Assembly: GCA_010015805.1 (NCBI GenBank)
Contig: ML978126.1
Span: 62,001-126,000, forward strand
DNA from: Rhizodiscina lignyota
Taxonomy: Eukaryota; Ascomycota; Dothideomycetes; Aulographales; Rhizodiscinaceae
Direction of reading: 5' to 3'
Length of the DNA stretch: 64,000 bases
Shown one piece after another: positions 1 through 11,423 of this stretch; position 1 is the stretch's first letter; each line of letters begins with the position of its first letter. The translations under genes and the position numbers were made by a program. The notes below the pieces were generated by a model. The model did not search any database. It saw only the letters and a list, made by a program, of their open reading frames with translations, and had not been told where the DNA came from.

Positions 1-928
1 GAAAGACTTACACCAAGAAAGCGACGAGTAACATAATCGCCGTGGCTCGGCTGATCTTCAAAACTTCATTACCGAGATGTGTGGTGTCAAAATCTGCATC
101 ATTTCGAAGAGCAGCGGAGAAGGCCGACGGGATAACGAGACCCACTACAAAGCATAATTAGAACGCGACTTGAAGATATTGGTTTGGATGCCCTACTTCC
201 TGCGACTAGCATTAAACCGCTCCCGACCTCACTAACCGCCTCGTGGAATTTTTGCTCATCCCGTTTTATCCCTCCCACCAAGAAGCACAGCCCCAAGCAG
301 AGAAGGAGGTTGGCCAATATAGAACCAAGAATAGCAGCCTTAATAATCCGGACCGCATCATCATGGTTCTTGATAGTCGCGATCAGGATGACGAACAGTA
401 TGATTTCCACGACGGAGCCGAGAGTAGTCTCTAGAATGACGCCGAACACTTTAGGGAGTTTTCGGGCGAGTTCTTGACCAGCGAAACCAATGAGATTCGC
501 AGCGGGGACCATGGCGATGTAACTGAGTATGAAGATGGCGAGATGCCAGTCTGGACGGGCCCAGTGCTGAGTCCTTGTTTAGCATCGATCCTCTTCCAAG
601 GAGTGATATATAAACGTACAAGTGCCAGAGCAGCAGGAACAGCAGGCCAGAAAACGTTCACGGCCGCTGATACTTTGTTACTGCTCCTCCCACATATCGC
701 CAGAAACTTCAATGGGTGTATGCCACTCCTATAGCTCTCGCCATCCGGCTTGATCCATGGTGTGTGTTGGCCCGCAGTTCTGTGAAATGGCAGTCGATGA
801 TCGCGATGAGGAGGTACAGTTTCATCGGCCTTGGGCTCGGGCTCCGGGGCCTCCTCTGCAGAATGACGAGCCATGGAGAAGGGTCGATTCGAGCGTTGGG
901 AGGAAGGGGGTTTAGGCCGTGTAGTCAT
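1..928 (-). CDS. Vacuolar Ca2+/H+ exchanger (CAX family), N-terminal part, cut by the window edge
   Basis: Calcium/proton antiporter expected in the vacuolar membrane, where it sequesters cytosolic Ca2+. Three exons are visible on the minus strand: 928-620, 566-197 and 144-1. The introns (619-567, 196-145) have GTACGT/GTAGGG donors and CTAAA/CTAAT branch sites. The first ~65 residues are polar and Pro-rich, followed by HPLKFLAICGRSS, a conserved pre-membrane motif of fungal CAX proteins. Then come membrane helices with MVPAANLIGFAGQELA and GVILETTLGSVVEIILFVIL, the latter carrying the acidic c-1 repeat (GSVVE) that forms half of the ion path. The second conserved half and the stop lie left of base 1. 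Joining the exons restores VAGMGLVIPSAFSAAL across intron 2, which strongly supports the model. The start is the first ATG after upstream stops. Confidence 0.93.
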
Positions 929-2425
929 GGACTACTCTCTGTTGAGGGCTGGCGGTAAGAGCTCAAGGAATTGCTTCTGCGGCATCAATTCGCGGGATAC
1001 GAAGGTAGGAGCCGAGGAGCTGACTGCTTCGTTAGTGACGCCGGAGAGATGCTCCAAGCTCAAGGAGTGATGAGAAGGATTAGAGGAGCTCGAAAGGAGT
1101 GACGAGCAGTTGGAAGTCAAGAGTCTGGGCAGTTACAGAATCCGGTTGAGCGTGTTGTACAGCTGAGGTGGACCGACCAGTGGATTGGCATCGCCAAGAG
1201 ACACTCTAACGTGCGCGTGAAATTTGCCAGCCAAGCAATCTTCCACTGTGTTTGCTGATAATTTTTCAATCAAATTGGCCTGTTTCTCTCGACCTCGAGA
1301 GATCTGGACTGCTTTTATTTGCCCAATATGCTCTCCATTTTGCAATAATGCTTCGGTTTCTTCGTCTTTCTTGAGTGTGGAGCCGCCGTGCTTCGCCCCT
1401 TGTCAGCCAAGCAGTGGCATATGCACCTTGCCTCGAATCGGCAATGGCTGCGGTACAAGCCTATTTCTGAGCTGAAGTTCATGCTGTGTACTTTTGTTCA
1501 TTTTCGTTGTTGAGAGGGCATCCATATCTTATATACACTTCTCTACATTCCAACGACGTGGAGGGTTGAGGTTCGATACACATATCACGTGTTGCGTTAT
1601 CCTTCCCGCCCGCTGGCGCCAGGCGATGTCGAAGGTGACCAAAAAGTTGCGCCTACTACGACCGCGTAGGATTGGTATCCTCTTCTATCAATACGAGTTA
1701 TATTTATCATATTTCTACATTTTGAGCAATTACTAGATACCTAATTCATATTTAGTAAAGCTCTCTCAGACACGCTTTCCGTTGCGTAAAACACGAAACT
1801 TTTTCCTGTTACAGTTACACCATCTCCGCGTTCTCGGACCGATGCGCATCTATTTTGTGACCTCGGGGGCGGCTCGATGCGCAAGCCACTCGGCGCGAAC
1901 TGCGGATAAACTGCGATGTGTGGTGGAGATTGCAGCTTCATTCGGCTGATCCATGCCCTATGTCGATGAGCTGGCCTTGTGCCTGGGGTTGATGCTTATA
2001 AGGGTCCAGCCTCCCCAAAACGATGCTCTTGGGAACACAGTCCTAGGTCTGCGCGATTTGGCAACGAAATACTGCCTATATTCTTCTCTGAGGGCATTCG
2101 AGTCTCTCATCGAAGTTCTGTTGTCAACTTGCCATGCTCAGCCACTCGCGGACGATGCCGTCATACACCCTTCCATCTCCACGCCTGAGGCCGCCTCGAC
2201 TCATACATCATTTCGACACAACTTGACAACCATCCCATCTTGTGTATCGTTTCACCCAAAACATTTACGCCAGTTCCAGGCTTCCTTCCTCATCCTGTCA
2301 AAAGCATTGCTTTGCAGGCGCAGCGGAATCACCATTTTGCCGCTCAGGGTACCGAGTCATCGCTCGGTGCTGGTGGTTCGCTGAGGTTGGTGCCTGATGA
2401 GCTCCAAAGCGTTCAGACTGCACCC
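929..2425. other. Intergenic, no supported gene
   Basis: About 1.5 kb between the divergent CAX and zinc-finger genes. Short open frames exist on both strands (for example 1953-2384 plus), but none resembles a family I know. This stretch should hold both promoters. An in-frame ATG at 2240 means the zinc-finger gene might begin earlier. Confidence 0.6.
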
Positions 2426-3994
2426 ATGAACGAGTCAACTTGTGATTGCGTATACTCATATGGAAGTCATCTTCCTCTCTGTCCAAACGGACAGGTAAGC
2501 CGTGCTATTATCTCTACGTGTTTTGTGGCGCTAATGTCTTTCCGAATAGTCCTCGTTCCACCAGGATGGTAACAATTTCGATGCGGATGAGTTCGATGCT
2601 GGAGTCGGCCCTTCTCTAGACGGGACCACATGCGTCGATGGCTATGACGATGTGCTATTGGACCCTGCACTGCGAAATAGCTGGACGTTTAATGATCCTG
2701 GCGTTGACGAGGACCTCCCATACAGCGCCCTCCAGCTTAACAGCACGATCGAAGCGCACATCGCTTCCGTCGGTCACCTCTTCACACGGCACTTGAATGA
2801 TTCTCTTGAACCACCCTCCCAAAAATCGCACACAACCATACTCCATGACGAAAGCGAGACCGAAGGATTGAGGTGTGACAATTTTATAGACGACCGAGCA
2901 TTCTTCGACACGATATTTCTCTCTGGCCGCTCAGAGGTCTGTCGTGACCTGCAACTGCTTGTTGAGAAGGGCTTCAGACAGCAAGAGACATCTGCGGATC
3001 AGCCATTGTGCGACCTACACGCTCTGCAGACCAGCCTGAAATCCCGATTAGCCGAGTACAACATCAAGGCAGCAACAGTTTCACAGCTAAACAATATACG
3101 TCAGAGTCAGCGATTCAGATCTCTTTGTGACGACCGGCCAAATTCAAGTGCTGACGCTCATCCCTACGGCGATGTCGTCGGCGACCTCCAATCGCTCAAT
3201 GGTTTGTCGGCTACCCAATTGGCCATCATTCTGCTCATATACAGTGAGAAGATACACGAGAAGATTCATCGACCGCTCCAGCTGGGTATCTGTACAGTGA
3301 ACAGGCTGGCCACCGACTCGGATGTGCCTTTTTGCACACTCGAAATTGTCAACGCTCATCCTGATGGCAATGCGCTCACAATTTGGCTGATAAACGACAA
3401 TGTTGAAGGCGTTCCTCAGGATGAATATGGGGACATGACATTGAACCACTGGTCTGGGATAGCCCCTGACCGCATCCCACGTCGTGGCCAAAAAGAAGCA
3501 AAGACAACCGCACCGACGAAGCCAGCGAGTGCGCAGAAGCCGTCCAAGGCGCGGATTGAGAAGGCTGGAAGAGCTGTGTCTGATGCCAACACACCTGATT
3601 TGACAGAATCAGCCAGACAGCCACCGAGCTTGAAATGCACTGTCCCCGGGTGCAAGCGTCGTGAGCCGTTTAAGACGCCTCGCGATCTTAGGTGAGTCCA
3701 ACCTTTCATTCCAGAGCCTGACAAGCCGCTGACATGGTTATTAGACGTCACAGGGACACTGTGCATATCAACGAATCAGATCGTCCCGTCGCCTGCACCG
3801 TCGCCCATTGTAAACGACGCTTCCATTGGAACAAAGACATGAATAGACACGTTCAGGATGTGCATGTCAGATCACATCCTCTTCGCTGTCTGGTTAAAGG
3901 CTGCCCAAAGTATGGGCAAGAGATGAGGAACTGCAAGAGGCACTACGCAAATATGCATCCTGGTGTGGCGCCTCCGACACCTCTCGAGGCTTAG
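2426..3994 (+). CDS. C2H2 zinc-finger protein, three exons
   Basis: Putative nuclear DNA-binding protein. Exons 2426-2494, 2550-3691 and 3745-3994; both introns are ~54 nt with GTAAGC/GTGAGT donors, and the second lies inside finger 1. The first ~390 residues are low in recognisable domains. The C-terminus carries three fingers: CTVPGC...H-X3-4-H (split by the intron), CTVAHC...HVQDVH and CLVKGC...HYANMH. Finger 3 is the least canonical, with a short linker. A linker before the fingers is rich in Lys, Ala and Pro. An in-frame ATG at 2240 would add 62 residues; I prefer 2426 because the upstream residues look non-coding. The specific regulator is not recognised. It converges with another C2H2 gene 405 bp away. 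Confidence 0.82.
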
Positions 3995-4180
3995 GTGTTG
4001 CTACATCAGTTCTGTTGATGATATACGTTTCTATTGGGCGATTTTGGCGTGCAGCGTTCTGATTGGGAGATACCACTTCATTGTACATATTGTTGGATTT
4101 TTGCTTTACGATACCCCACTGACAGTGCGGCAGCGAGCCGTGGCATACGCAAGCATGACAGGACATGGTAATGCGGATAT

Positions 4181-4215
4181 GGTTTACGGGTTACGGGCTA
4201 TGGGTTACAGGTTAC
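4181..4215. repeat. Five-copy degenerate heptamer repeat
   Basis: Five adjacent 7-bp units (ggtttac, gggttac, gggctat, gggttac, aggttac) lie in the 3'-3' space between the two zinc-finger genes (3995-4399). Nothing else is recognisable in that 405-bp space. Confidence 0.7.
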
Positions 4216-4399
4216 TGGTCATTGTAGATGAGACGTGTTATCCACGGATACACTGCCTTCTACTCAAATTGATACGCATTGGACTAAATGATTCTTGAAA
4301 TAATCCGCCTGAGCGGCCCGCCGCCCATGGGCATGGAAAGTTGAGTCCAACCCCAAACATGAATACATTGCATCGAAACAACTTGCGTACATAAGCCCT

Positions 4400-5370
4400 T
4401 CATTTCTCGTGCTTTCTCGGGACCCTGATCCCATGCTGGTCATCCATATGGCGCATGAAGTTGTCCCTTCGGCTAAACCCATGTGTTGCTGAAGCATAAA
4501 TGCAACCTTCCTCCTTACAGCGAAAAAAGCGCACGTTTCCATGCTTCTGGCTACTCTGGTGCCTAAACAAATCCTTCAGGTCATTGAACGCTCTCCCGCA
4601 GTTGTCCAGTCCGCATATATGTTGCGGCCCTTCGGTTTTCTGCTTAATATGCCGTGTCAATTCCGAGTTTCGTTTATACTGCTTTCCACATGTGCAAACA
4701 GAGACCCCGTTAGGCCCAGTAGGTACCGCAGAGTGCGTGGAAGGAGAAGGAGTAACAGCGTGAGAAGGGCTATCCGCCAACCCTATCCCATCGCCCGGTC
4801 TAATGAGCTGATCGGTTTCGTCCTGGGCAACGTCTACCCTTCCAGAGTAGTTAGCTGCAGGAGGGAAACGGTTTGAATAGGCTGGATTGTATGGCTCTCC
4901 GTGTTGATGCTGATTCAAATTCCCATGGAACTCGATTTGAGCATTTGTAGCAGCCGGGAGCTGTGGATCTACACACTGCTCTGCAGGCAGCCCCAGATCT
5001 ATGGTTGTTTCGATCGTAGGCTGTGCTTGATTGATAGTGTAGTTATCGAGTCCTGGGCTTTCACTGTATGCTGTTTGGTTTAGGTCTAGTAGTGTAGGGT
5101 CGATGTGTTGCGGTTTGATTCTGGGGCTATTATATGCGGACGGCGGATGTGCATTTGAAGGTGCAGAAGTTGCAGGTGTGTACTACATTTGATGTCAGAG
5201 GGTAACTGGAGGAGGAAAGGATTTAGAGGTATTCGTACTGGCCAGTGCCCCGAGCCATAGACTCCATTTCCGTGTCCATAGTACGGTTCCCAAGCGTACG
5301 ACTGAGAATGGCTGTAGGACGAGATCGTTTCGCAGTCTCCAGCATACGATGAACTGGTCTCAGACTCCAT
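4400..5370 (-). CDS. C2H2 zinc-finger protein, two exons (304 aa)
   Basis: Putative DNA-binding protein. Exons 5370-5239 and 5182-4400; the 56-nt intron (5238-5183) has a GTACGA donor and TGTAG acceptor, and splicing opens one continuous frame. The N-terminal ~200 residues are rich in Ser, Tyr, Pro, Gln and Asn (activation-domain-like). The C-terminal ~100 residues hold three fingers: CTCGKQYKRNSELTRHIKQK, CGLDNCGRAF...H-X5-H and CKEEGC...HMDDQH. The last finger has an extended loop (YASATHGFSRRDNF), typical of a fungal C2H2 family in which it precedes a basic tail; here the tail is RVPRKHEK. The paralogous relation to the neighbouring convergent C2H2 gene is unclear, since the fingers differ. 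The start is the ATG at 5370; the leader upstream is rich in GAAGACGAAG-type repeats. Confidence 0.88.
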
Positions 5371-6860
5371 GATTTGTGATATAATGATGTGTCTTCCGCC
5401 TTGTGAATCCTCGTCGTCTCATTCTTGCAGGCGAAAGACGCTGGCTATCTCAACTCCGACTCCGAACTTCGTCTTCTTCGTCTTTGTCTTCGTCTTAGGC
5501 GTTAGTAGTTTGAGGCAGCAGTCGAGGAAGGTAGTACAACGCCTCTAAAGGGCGGTCTGCGAGCGAAGGGCTTGTGAGAGGGCGGCGAAGAGATTTTCTG
5601 GATGCTTGCGCCCTCATAAGGGCCAAGGTAAATCCATGTGTACACGCCGTGCGGCCTGACTTGGCCCAAAAGGGCTTTGGGTCCCAAATGCTCGCTAGTC
5701 GTATCCATTGTGCAGAGAATCGATATTTGGGGTATGAATTGGTGTCTTTGGACGTGGAAAGCCTTTGGATGTTGAACGGAGATGGGACAATTGACGTAGA
5801 CGATCTTCCTGCCCCTTATGATGTCGGCCGGACAAGCCGCAAGCCACGACGCAATAACCAATTATACCAGAGCCTGCCCTTGCACGGAGATGCAAGCATA
5901 CACTGGGAATCAAATATCAATCATAGCACCGTCCGAACAATGCACTTGCCGAATAATATCTTCCTCACTGGAAGAATACCACAAGTGTCTCACAGCTACA
6001 CAGTTTCGCTGAGGATGACGAAAGAGAGCGGCGATCATAATTAGCCAATCCACACGCAGAGTTCAGAAAGGAAGAGCTCTGCGAACTAAACGAAGGAATG
6101 AAACGCCGAAACGAACACACTTCTGTTCCAAAAGCATTATCCCCAGACACCGAATGACAGTAGCCGCCCACGAAGAGTATACGCTGTTAACGTCTGAAAG
6201 AACTCTTACTGTTCTGTGCTCGCATCTAGCCTTCCCACCTCTCCAGAATTCCTATCCGGTAGCGATAAGGCAACACAACGAAGTAGAAATGACAAGAAAT
6301 GGAACAGAGAGGATTCAGAATTCGAAGATATTAAACGATAAAGAGCTGGTCACGCTAGTTTTATGGACAGGAGCACGTTACACAAAGGAGGGGGGTGCGC
6401 GAATAATAGTTAACACATGCGGTCACACCATCTCCTTGAACGAAATTCTAGCGGTGTGACAGTGTTGCAAGTACGGAGTAGTTGAGGAGCTATGTCTTAT
6501 AACAAGCTCTGGAGTCTAATCGACGCTTGGCCTTGTCCGCAAATGACATGGAAGCCTAGACAAAAAGTGCTGCCCGAAAGCTTAACACACCTTCCTCCTC
6601 GGAGCCCGCCATTCCATGAGTCCATCAAGCAACACGCGTTAGTAGTTCGCATACGTATTCTCGACAGTGGTTCAATGCTGCCCAATCACAGTGACGATGC
6701 ACACACAACAGTGGCAACACAAACATGAGGCGATCCATGTTTCTCGGTTTCAAAAACATACTGAGGGTCCTGCGACAAGTTCATTTATTATAGCAGTAAC
6801 TAATATTAAGGGAGTCGAGAAGTGGTATCCTCCACCATGAAACTCTGACAGCGCTCATAT
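5371..6860. other. Intergenic, no supported gene
   Basis: A pyrimidine-rich (CTTCGTCTT)-like tract lies at about 5462-5497, in the probable leader of the C2H2 gene. Frames at 5574-6044 (plus) and 5502-5861 (minus) are open, but the minus one starts at TTG and neither resembles a known family. No other structure was seen. Confidence 0.5.
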
Positions 6861-7210
6861 CTAGTTCGAAACCTTGTCCGAGACATGCTTCCTGTCTTTC
6901 TGTCAATAGCTGTCCAATCAACAATGGTTCAACGCCGACATACCCGGTTTGCTTCTCATAGAACTCGCGAGCTTTATCGGTAAGATTCTCATTCGTCTGG
7001 CGGCTTTGGGCGTGGCCAGTCTTCTTCTCCACGAAGTCGAGCGCTGCAAGAGTCCAAAGAGTCAGCAGGACACTTCGCAGTTTGCAATCGATACTGAGAC
7101 GACGTACCCTTGTCGACGTAATCCTCTCTGTTAGGATCCACGTTTCCAGACGAATGGCTGCTGCTGCTGCCGCCTGACAACTTTGAGGCCATTCCCTTCA
7201 GGGCGTCCAT
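6861..7210 (-). CDS. Small stress-type protein, 77 aa, three exons
   Basis: Exons 7210-7108, 7043-6944 and 6891-6861 give a 77-residue hydrophilic protein. It starts MDALKGMASKLSGGSSSSH and ends with EFYEKQTGKHVSDKVSN. It resembles the small fungal proteins with the layout 'MDxLKxxx...Gly/Ser...EDYxDKALxFxExKxGH...NExxTDxARExYEKxTGxxVxxKxSN', often called DNA-damage-responsive or stress-induced; their biochemical role is not established. The final exon is only 31 nt and supplies the conserved KHVSDKVSN tail; without that splice the conserved ending is lost. Introns are 64 and 52 nt. No signal peptide or membrane segment. Confidence 0.85.
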
Positions 7211-7746
7211 TGCGAGCGATTGGATTGATTTGATTTACTAGAGATCGAAGAAGTTACAGTAGAGGTGAATTTTAACTCAAAGCTAATGGGATGAACAACC
7301 ACAGCAGATCTTCAGGGTCTTTATATGCAAAAGAATCAGTCCATTTTCTCGGTCTTTGTCACAGCTCCCATTGAAAGCTGAAACCATGCAAACTACGTCA
7401 TGGCGGGGATTCTGGCCAACTTCAGGTGCGCTTGGTGGGGCCATTTTCAGCACGCCACAAGCCAGCAAATCATCTCGCATCCCTCGACTGGCATAGGCCT
7501 GCAAGATCTGAACCACGCAATGCAAGAAGACCCTTATTACCATGCCTTATCGGCAATGATAGCTTGCAGCAACCAAATCGTTCCCGTGATCTTGCGTACA
7601 AGGCTACAGAGTTACAGCTTTCCAGCTACATTTCCAAGACCAGCGGACAAGTCTCCAAGGAACATCCACTTGGAGTCTTCCGCCCAACCTCTCTGTTTCC
7701 AGTCATTTGCACTCTTTGGATAAAAATCTATCACGTCCAATAGGTG
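7211..7746. other. Intergenic, no supported gene
   Basis: About 536 bp between the start of the small stress-type gene and the 3' end of the MBL hydrolase. Small open frames on both strands show no family resemblance. Confidence 0.5.
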
Positions 7747-8920
7747 CTACTCATTGCATCTCGTCAGCAGTGGCATCTTGTGGGAGATGGACCTGCTCAC
7801 CTCGTCATGCGCCATGCATACAAATACGTTTGGATTCACGTCAAACTCTTGGATTTTCTCGATTGTCTTTTCCGTCGTTTCTTTGTCATGATGCACGCCG
7901 TTCGGCGAAAGCTCGTAGAAGGGCTGCGTCGGCGACTTCTTGAAATGAATGTCGAGGAACAGCGACCCCGGACAGACCGAGCCCGAGTGCGTTGCGCGAG
8001 GCCATGCACCAGTTCTACGAGGGTTGATCGGATTGGGGACAATATGTTTCGGCAGTGGTAGGTATTGGGAAGGCCTGAATTCTCCACCATGATGGCAGCT
8101 ATCGGCCCCCATCAAGATAAATGTTGGTGGGGAGAGCGACGTGCGAGCAAGACCGCAGATGTGTCCCACAGCGTGCTTTGGATTCTATTAACACCTCTTC
8201 TCTCAGAGCATGATGGCATACCTACTCCAGGAGCGTCTAGGAGATAGAACGATCCATCGCCGAAATAGTCAAAGGCAGCAAATCGACCGAGCGTCAGACC
8301 ACCTCCCTCTTTCTCGAAGTCTATCTCTCGAAGGCTGCGTCCACTGCATGATGGTTATTCATGACTCCAAACAGAGAACTAGAACCGACAACGCACCTGT
8401 AGTCAGACTCCAAGAAGGGCGCGTTTTCATTTGCAGGGTACCCGGGCAATAAGGCTTCTTTAAACCCAGGTCCAACAATCAAGTCAGTGCTCTTCGGAAA
8501 TGTACTGGGATCTCCGATATGATCGAAATGCCAATGGGACCAGATCACAGCTTCAATGCTCTTGGTGTCGATGCCGGTTTCTGTTAGGATGTCGGCAACA
8601 TTTTTCTCTGTGTAGAGATCCCATGTACCGTCCGTGACCATCTTGACCATTACTGGCGCCATATTCTCCCAGTCTTTTCGTACACCAAGGTCAAATACCA
8701 ACCGTCTCGTTTCTCCATGCGACTCATGCTCGATGAGGAACGAATACGCCGGCGCAGTCAATTTGTCGTGCCCTTTCATCTGTGGATGCATGAATCTGCT
8801 AATATTCGTTGTCTGGATGAAGCATGTCGTATTAATCACTTTTACAGTGACAGTTTTGTCCCCAGGAGGGAGATGAAGCTCAGGAGCCGGCGCTGCTGGT
8901 GCCAGAAGTTCAGAAGACAT
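7747..8920 (-). CDS. Metallo-beta-lactamase-fold hydrolase (lactonase-like), 356 aa
   Basis: Zn-dependent hydrolase of the MBL superfamily, closest in layout to fungal N-acyl-homoserine-lactonase/AttM-like proteins; the substrate is unknown. Exons 8920-8397, 8343-8226 and 8175-7747, with introns of 53 and 50 nt. The signature [10 protein letters not shown] gives metal ligands H129, H131, D133 and H134. [13 protein letters not shown] follows, then [31 protein letters not shown] across intron 2, which contains the third metal-binding His. [16 protein letters not shown] provides the bridging Asp and another His. No signal peptide. The nearest upstream start in the frame is a TTG, so I use the ATG at 8920. 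It is divergent from the BVMO gene, suggesting hydrolysis of its lactone or ester product (inference). Confidence 0.9.
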
Positions 8921-9526
8921 GATGTAATGAGATGACAACAGATTTGGGGGATTTCTCAGTGGCCTTGGGCTTTGAATTCGAGCTCTACGTGTTCTTCGTG
9001 GGTCTTATACGATCTCACGTCGTTTAACAGTCTGGCGCCTTTTCATGCCAAATTGAGGATTGCTAATGCTCCTCTTCGCCGCGGACGCTCGCTTGCCCGA
9101 GAGCTTGCCAGGCTCTCGTGGCGGGGTACGCCAACTCCGATTAGGCTCGTATCCTGCCTCGGAGCTCGTACATTAGCCCAGTACAGCATCTATCAACATC
9201 CCTAAATTCAGGCCCCCCCTTAGGCGCCGCGGACCGAGGACGGTCTAATAATGACCCTTGGGATATACATCGAACCGATTCAGATCTTCCCTGGGCTTGG
9301 CTCAACCTCCACCATTTCGGTATCAAATTCAGAGACGTAAATTGACTTCAAAATGGCACAAGTTATATTTAATATTACTCCAGATGCTCTTCGTTTATGT
9401 CTTAGAAGTGCATTTATTATTCATTTATTCAAGTTCGCTATTATACCATTACTTCAAGACCAGACCGCTATCAATCATCTATGCTCGTACTCTAATTAAT
9501 TCAACTTCACCTTAACAACTCTCACC
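8921..9526. promoter_or_regulatory. Shared divergent promoter of the MBL hydrolase and BVMO genes
   Basis: 606 bp between two divergent start codons. It contains an inverted repeat at 9098-9118 (CGAGAGC, 7-nt spacer, GCTCTCG) and a CGG-A-CCG palindrome at 9230-9236. Both are possible operators for a Zn2Cys6 regulator such as the one at 12.7-15.2 kb; binding is inference only. The BVMO-proximal 200 bp is AT-rich. Confidence 0.55.
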
Positions 9527-11423
9527 ATGACTTTAGACGGTAAATACGTTGTCGTGGGTTCGATGCTAACTCCAGACAAGAACGCCATTCCATTACCTGG
9601 GGAGAATCATGAGAACAACTGGTACAATCAAGATTTCGATAGCTTCCGCATCTCCGAGCACGTCCTCTTCGAGAAGCGCCCAATCCGCATGAGGGTCGTT
9701 GGTGCCGGGGCTGTTGGTATTCAACTTCTGTACAAGGCGCAGCAAGAACTTGAAAATGTCGAGTACTTTGTTTACGAGAAGAACCAAGAACTTGGAGGAA
9801 CGTGGCTTGTGAACCGATATCCTGGCTGTACATGCGATATCCCAGCTCATAGCTAGTAGGTGACTTTCTTAACTCCTCTCGATGGCAATGTTCCGATGCT
9901 GATGGTACTCAGCCAGTTCACCTGGGCAAGAAATCCCAACTGGAGTTCATTCTACGCAAAATCGGAGGAAATTTGGGAGTACCTTAAAGACACGGCCCGG
10001 AGACACGACTTAGAAAGGCACATTAAGTATTCTCATCGGGTAGAATCTGCTCGATGGAGTGAGCAAGAAGGCTTATGGAAGCTCCGTGTACATGGTCCAG
10101 AGGGAGACTTTGAGGACGAGTGCGAGATTCTGGTCAACGGATCTGGTATCCTGGATGTGCCAAAGCTGCCCGATATCCCTGGTATCAACAAATTCGAAGG
10201 CGAGATAATGCACAGTGCCTCTTGGGATGACAGGTACGATTTGGAGGGCAAGACTGTCGCTGTTATTGGAGGTGGCTCATCGGCTGTGCAAATTGTTCCG
10301 AATATTCAGCCAAAAGTCAAGAAGCTAATCCCCTTCCTCCGAAGTCCAGTCTGGGTCACTACTGGTTTCGGTGCTCAGTATTCTGGACCGGGAGGCACAA
10401 ATTTCCAATATTCTGCAGAGCAGAAAAAGCGGTTCGCCGAGGACCCCAAACACTTTGACGAATACTGCCGTGGCTTGGAAGGAGAACTTAACAAGAGGTT
10501 TACACTTATGCACGGGAAAAGCCAGGATCAGAAACAGTCGCGGAAATTTGTAGCAGAGAAAATGGAGAAGGAGATTGATGGAAACGAGGAGCTGTCAGAG
10601 CATCTCATACCTCAGTTCCCCCTTGGATGTCGGCGGATGACCCCTGGAGAGGGCTACCTCAAGGCACTCAATGCGCCAAATGTACATGTTGTACGAGAAA
10701 GCGTCATTAAGTTCACGAAGAACGCCGTTGCGGACCAGTCCGGGAACGAATATGAGGTCGATGCTGTCATTTGCGCAACGGGCTTCGAGCGACTCTTTTC
10801 GCCTCATTTCGAATGCATCGGCCGCAATGGTGTCGTCCTTGACGAGCAATTTGGGGATCATCCGAAAGCTTACCTCGCAATCATGACTCAAAACTTTCCG
10901 AACCTGTTTCTGGTCCTTGGCCCGAACGGGCCTGTTAGCCATGGCTCGTTGCTTCCGATATTCGAGTGGTATACGCGATATATGTTCAAGATGATCAACA
11001 AGCTACAGCGTGAGAATATCAAGAGCTACGAACCGAAGCCTGAGGCCATGCACGACATCTATAACTATACACACGAGCTTTTCAAGAGGCTTGTGTGGTC
11101 CTCCGTGTGCAGATCTTGGTTCAAGAACGGCAAGATACATGGTCCGGTCACCGCAGTGTATGCTGGAAGTCGTTTACATTACTTCGAAGTGAGAGATGAC
11201 TTCGCTTCCGCCAGTATTTACTAATCTCTTGCAGTTGATGAAAGAAGTGCGATATGAAGATTACATTATACAGTACAGGAGCAACAATAGATTCCAGTTT
11301 CTCGGCAACGGTTACACCACCACGGAGACGAGCATCGACGGCAATCCGGTTTGGTACATGGACATGCTACGAGACGAGGACAAACTCCAACAAGCAGAAC
11401 GGGCGGAGCATGAGAAATCGTAA
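9527..11423 (+). CDS. Baeyer-Villiger-type flavin monooxygenase, 597 aa
   Basis: FAD/NADPH enzyme expected to insert oxygen next to a ketone, giving an ester or lactone. Exons 9527-9855, 9913-11188 and 11235-11423 (introns 57 and 46 nt). FAD-binding GAGAVG lies at residues 59-64, with GGTW downstream. The class B BVMO fingerprint FxGxxxHxxxW is exact (F204, G206, H210, W214: FEGEIMHSASW). The NADPH-site GGGSSA begins at 229. Splicing intron 1 restores CDIPAHSYQFTW, and splicing intron 2 gives GSRLHYFELMKEVRYEDY, typical of 4-hydroxyacetophenone-monooxygenase-like fungal proteins. An N-terminal extension of ~50 residues before the Rossmann fold is usual in this group. It is divergently paired with the MBL hydrolase. 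Confidence 0.93.

Noticed and set aside
1953-2384. 143-codon plus frame before the zinc-finger gene
   Set aside because: No domain, no link by splicing to the zinc-finger exons, and composition like non-coding DNA.
4181-4215. Heptamer repeat read as telomere-like sequence
   Set aside because: The unit is not the fungal telomere TTAGGG, only five degenerate copies exist, and it is flanked by ordinary genes.
5502-5861. 119-codon minus frame
   Set aside because: It begins with TTG rather than ATG and resembles no family.
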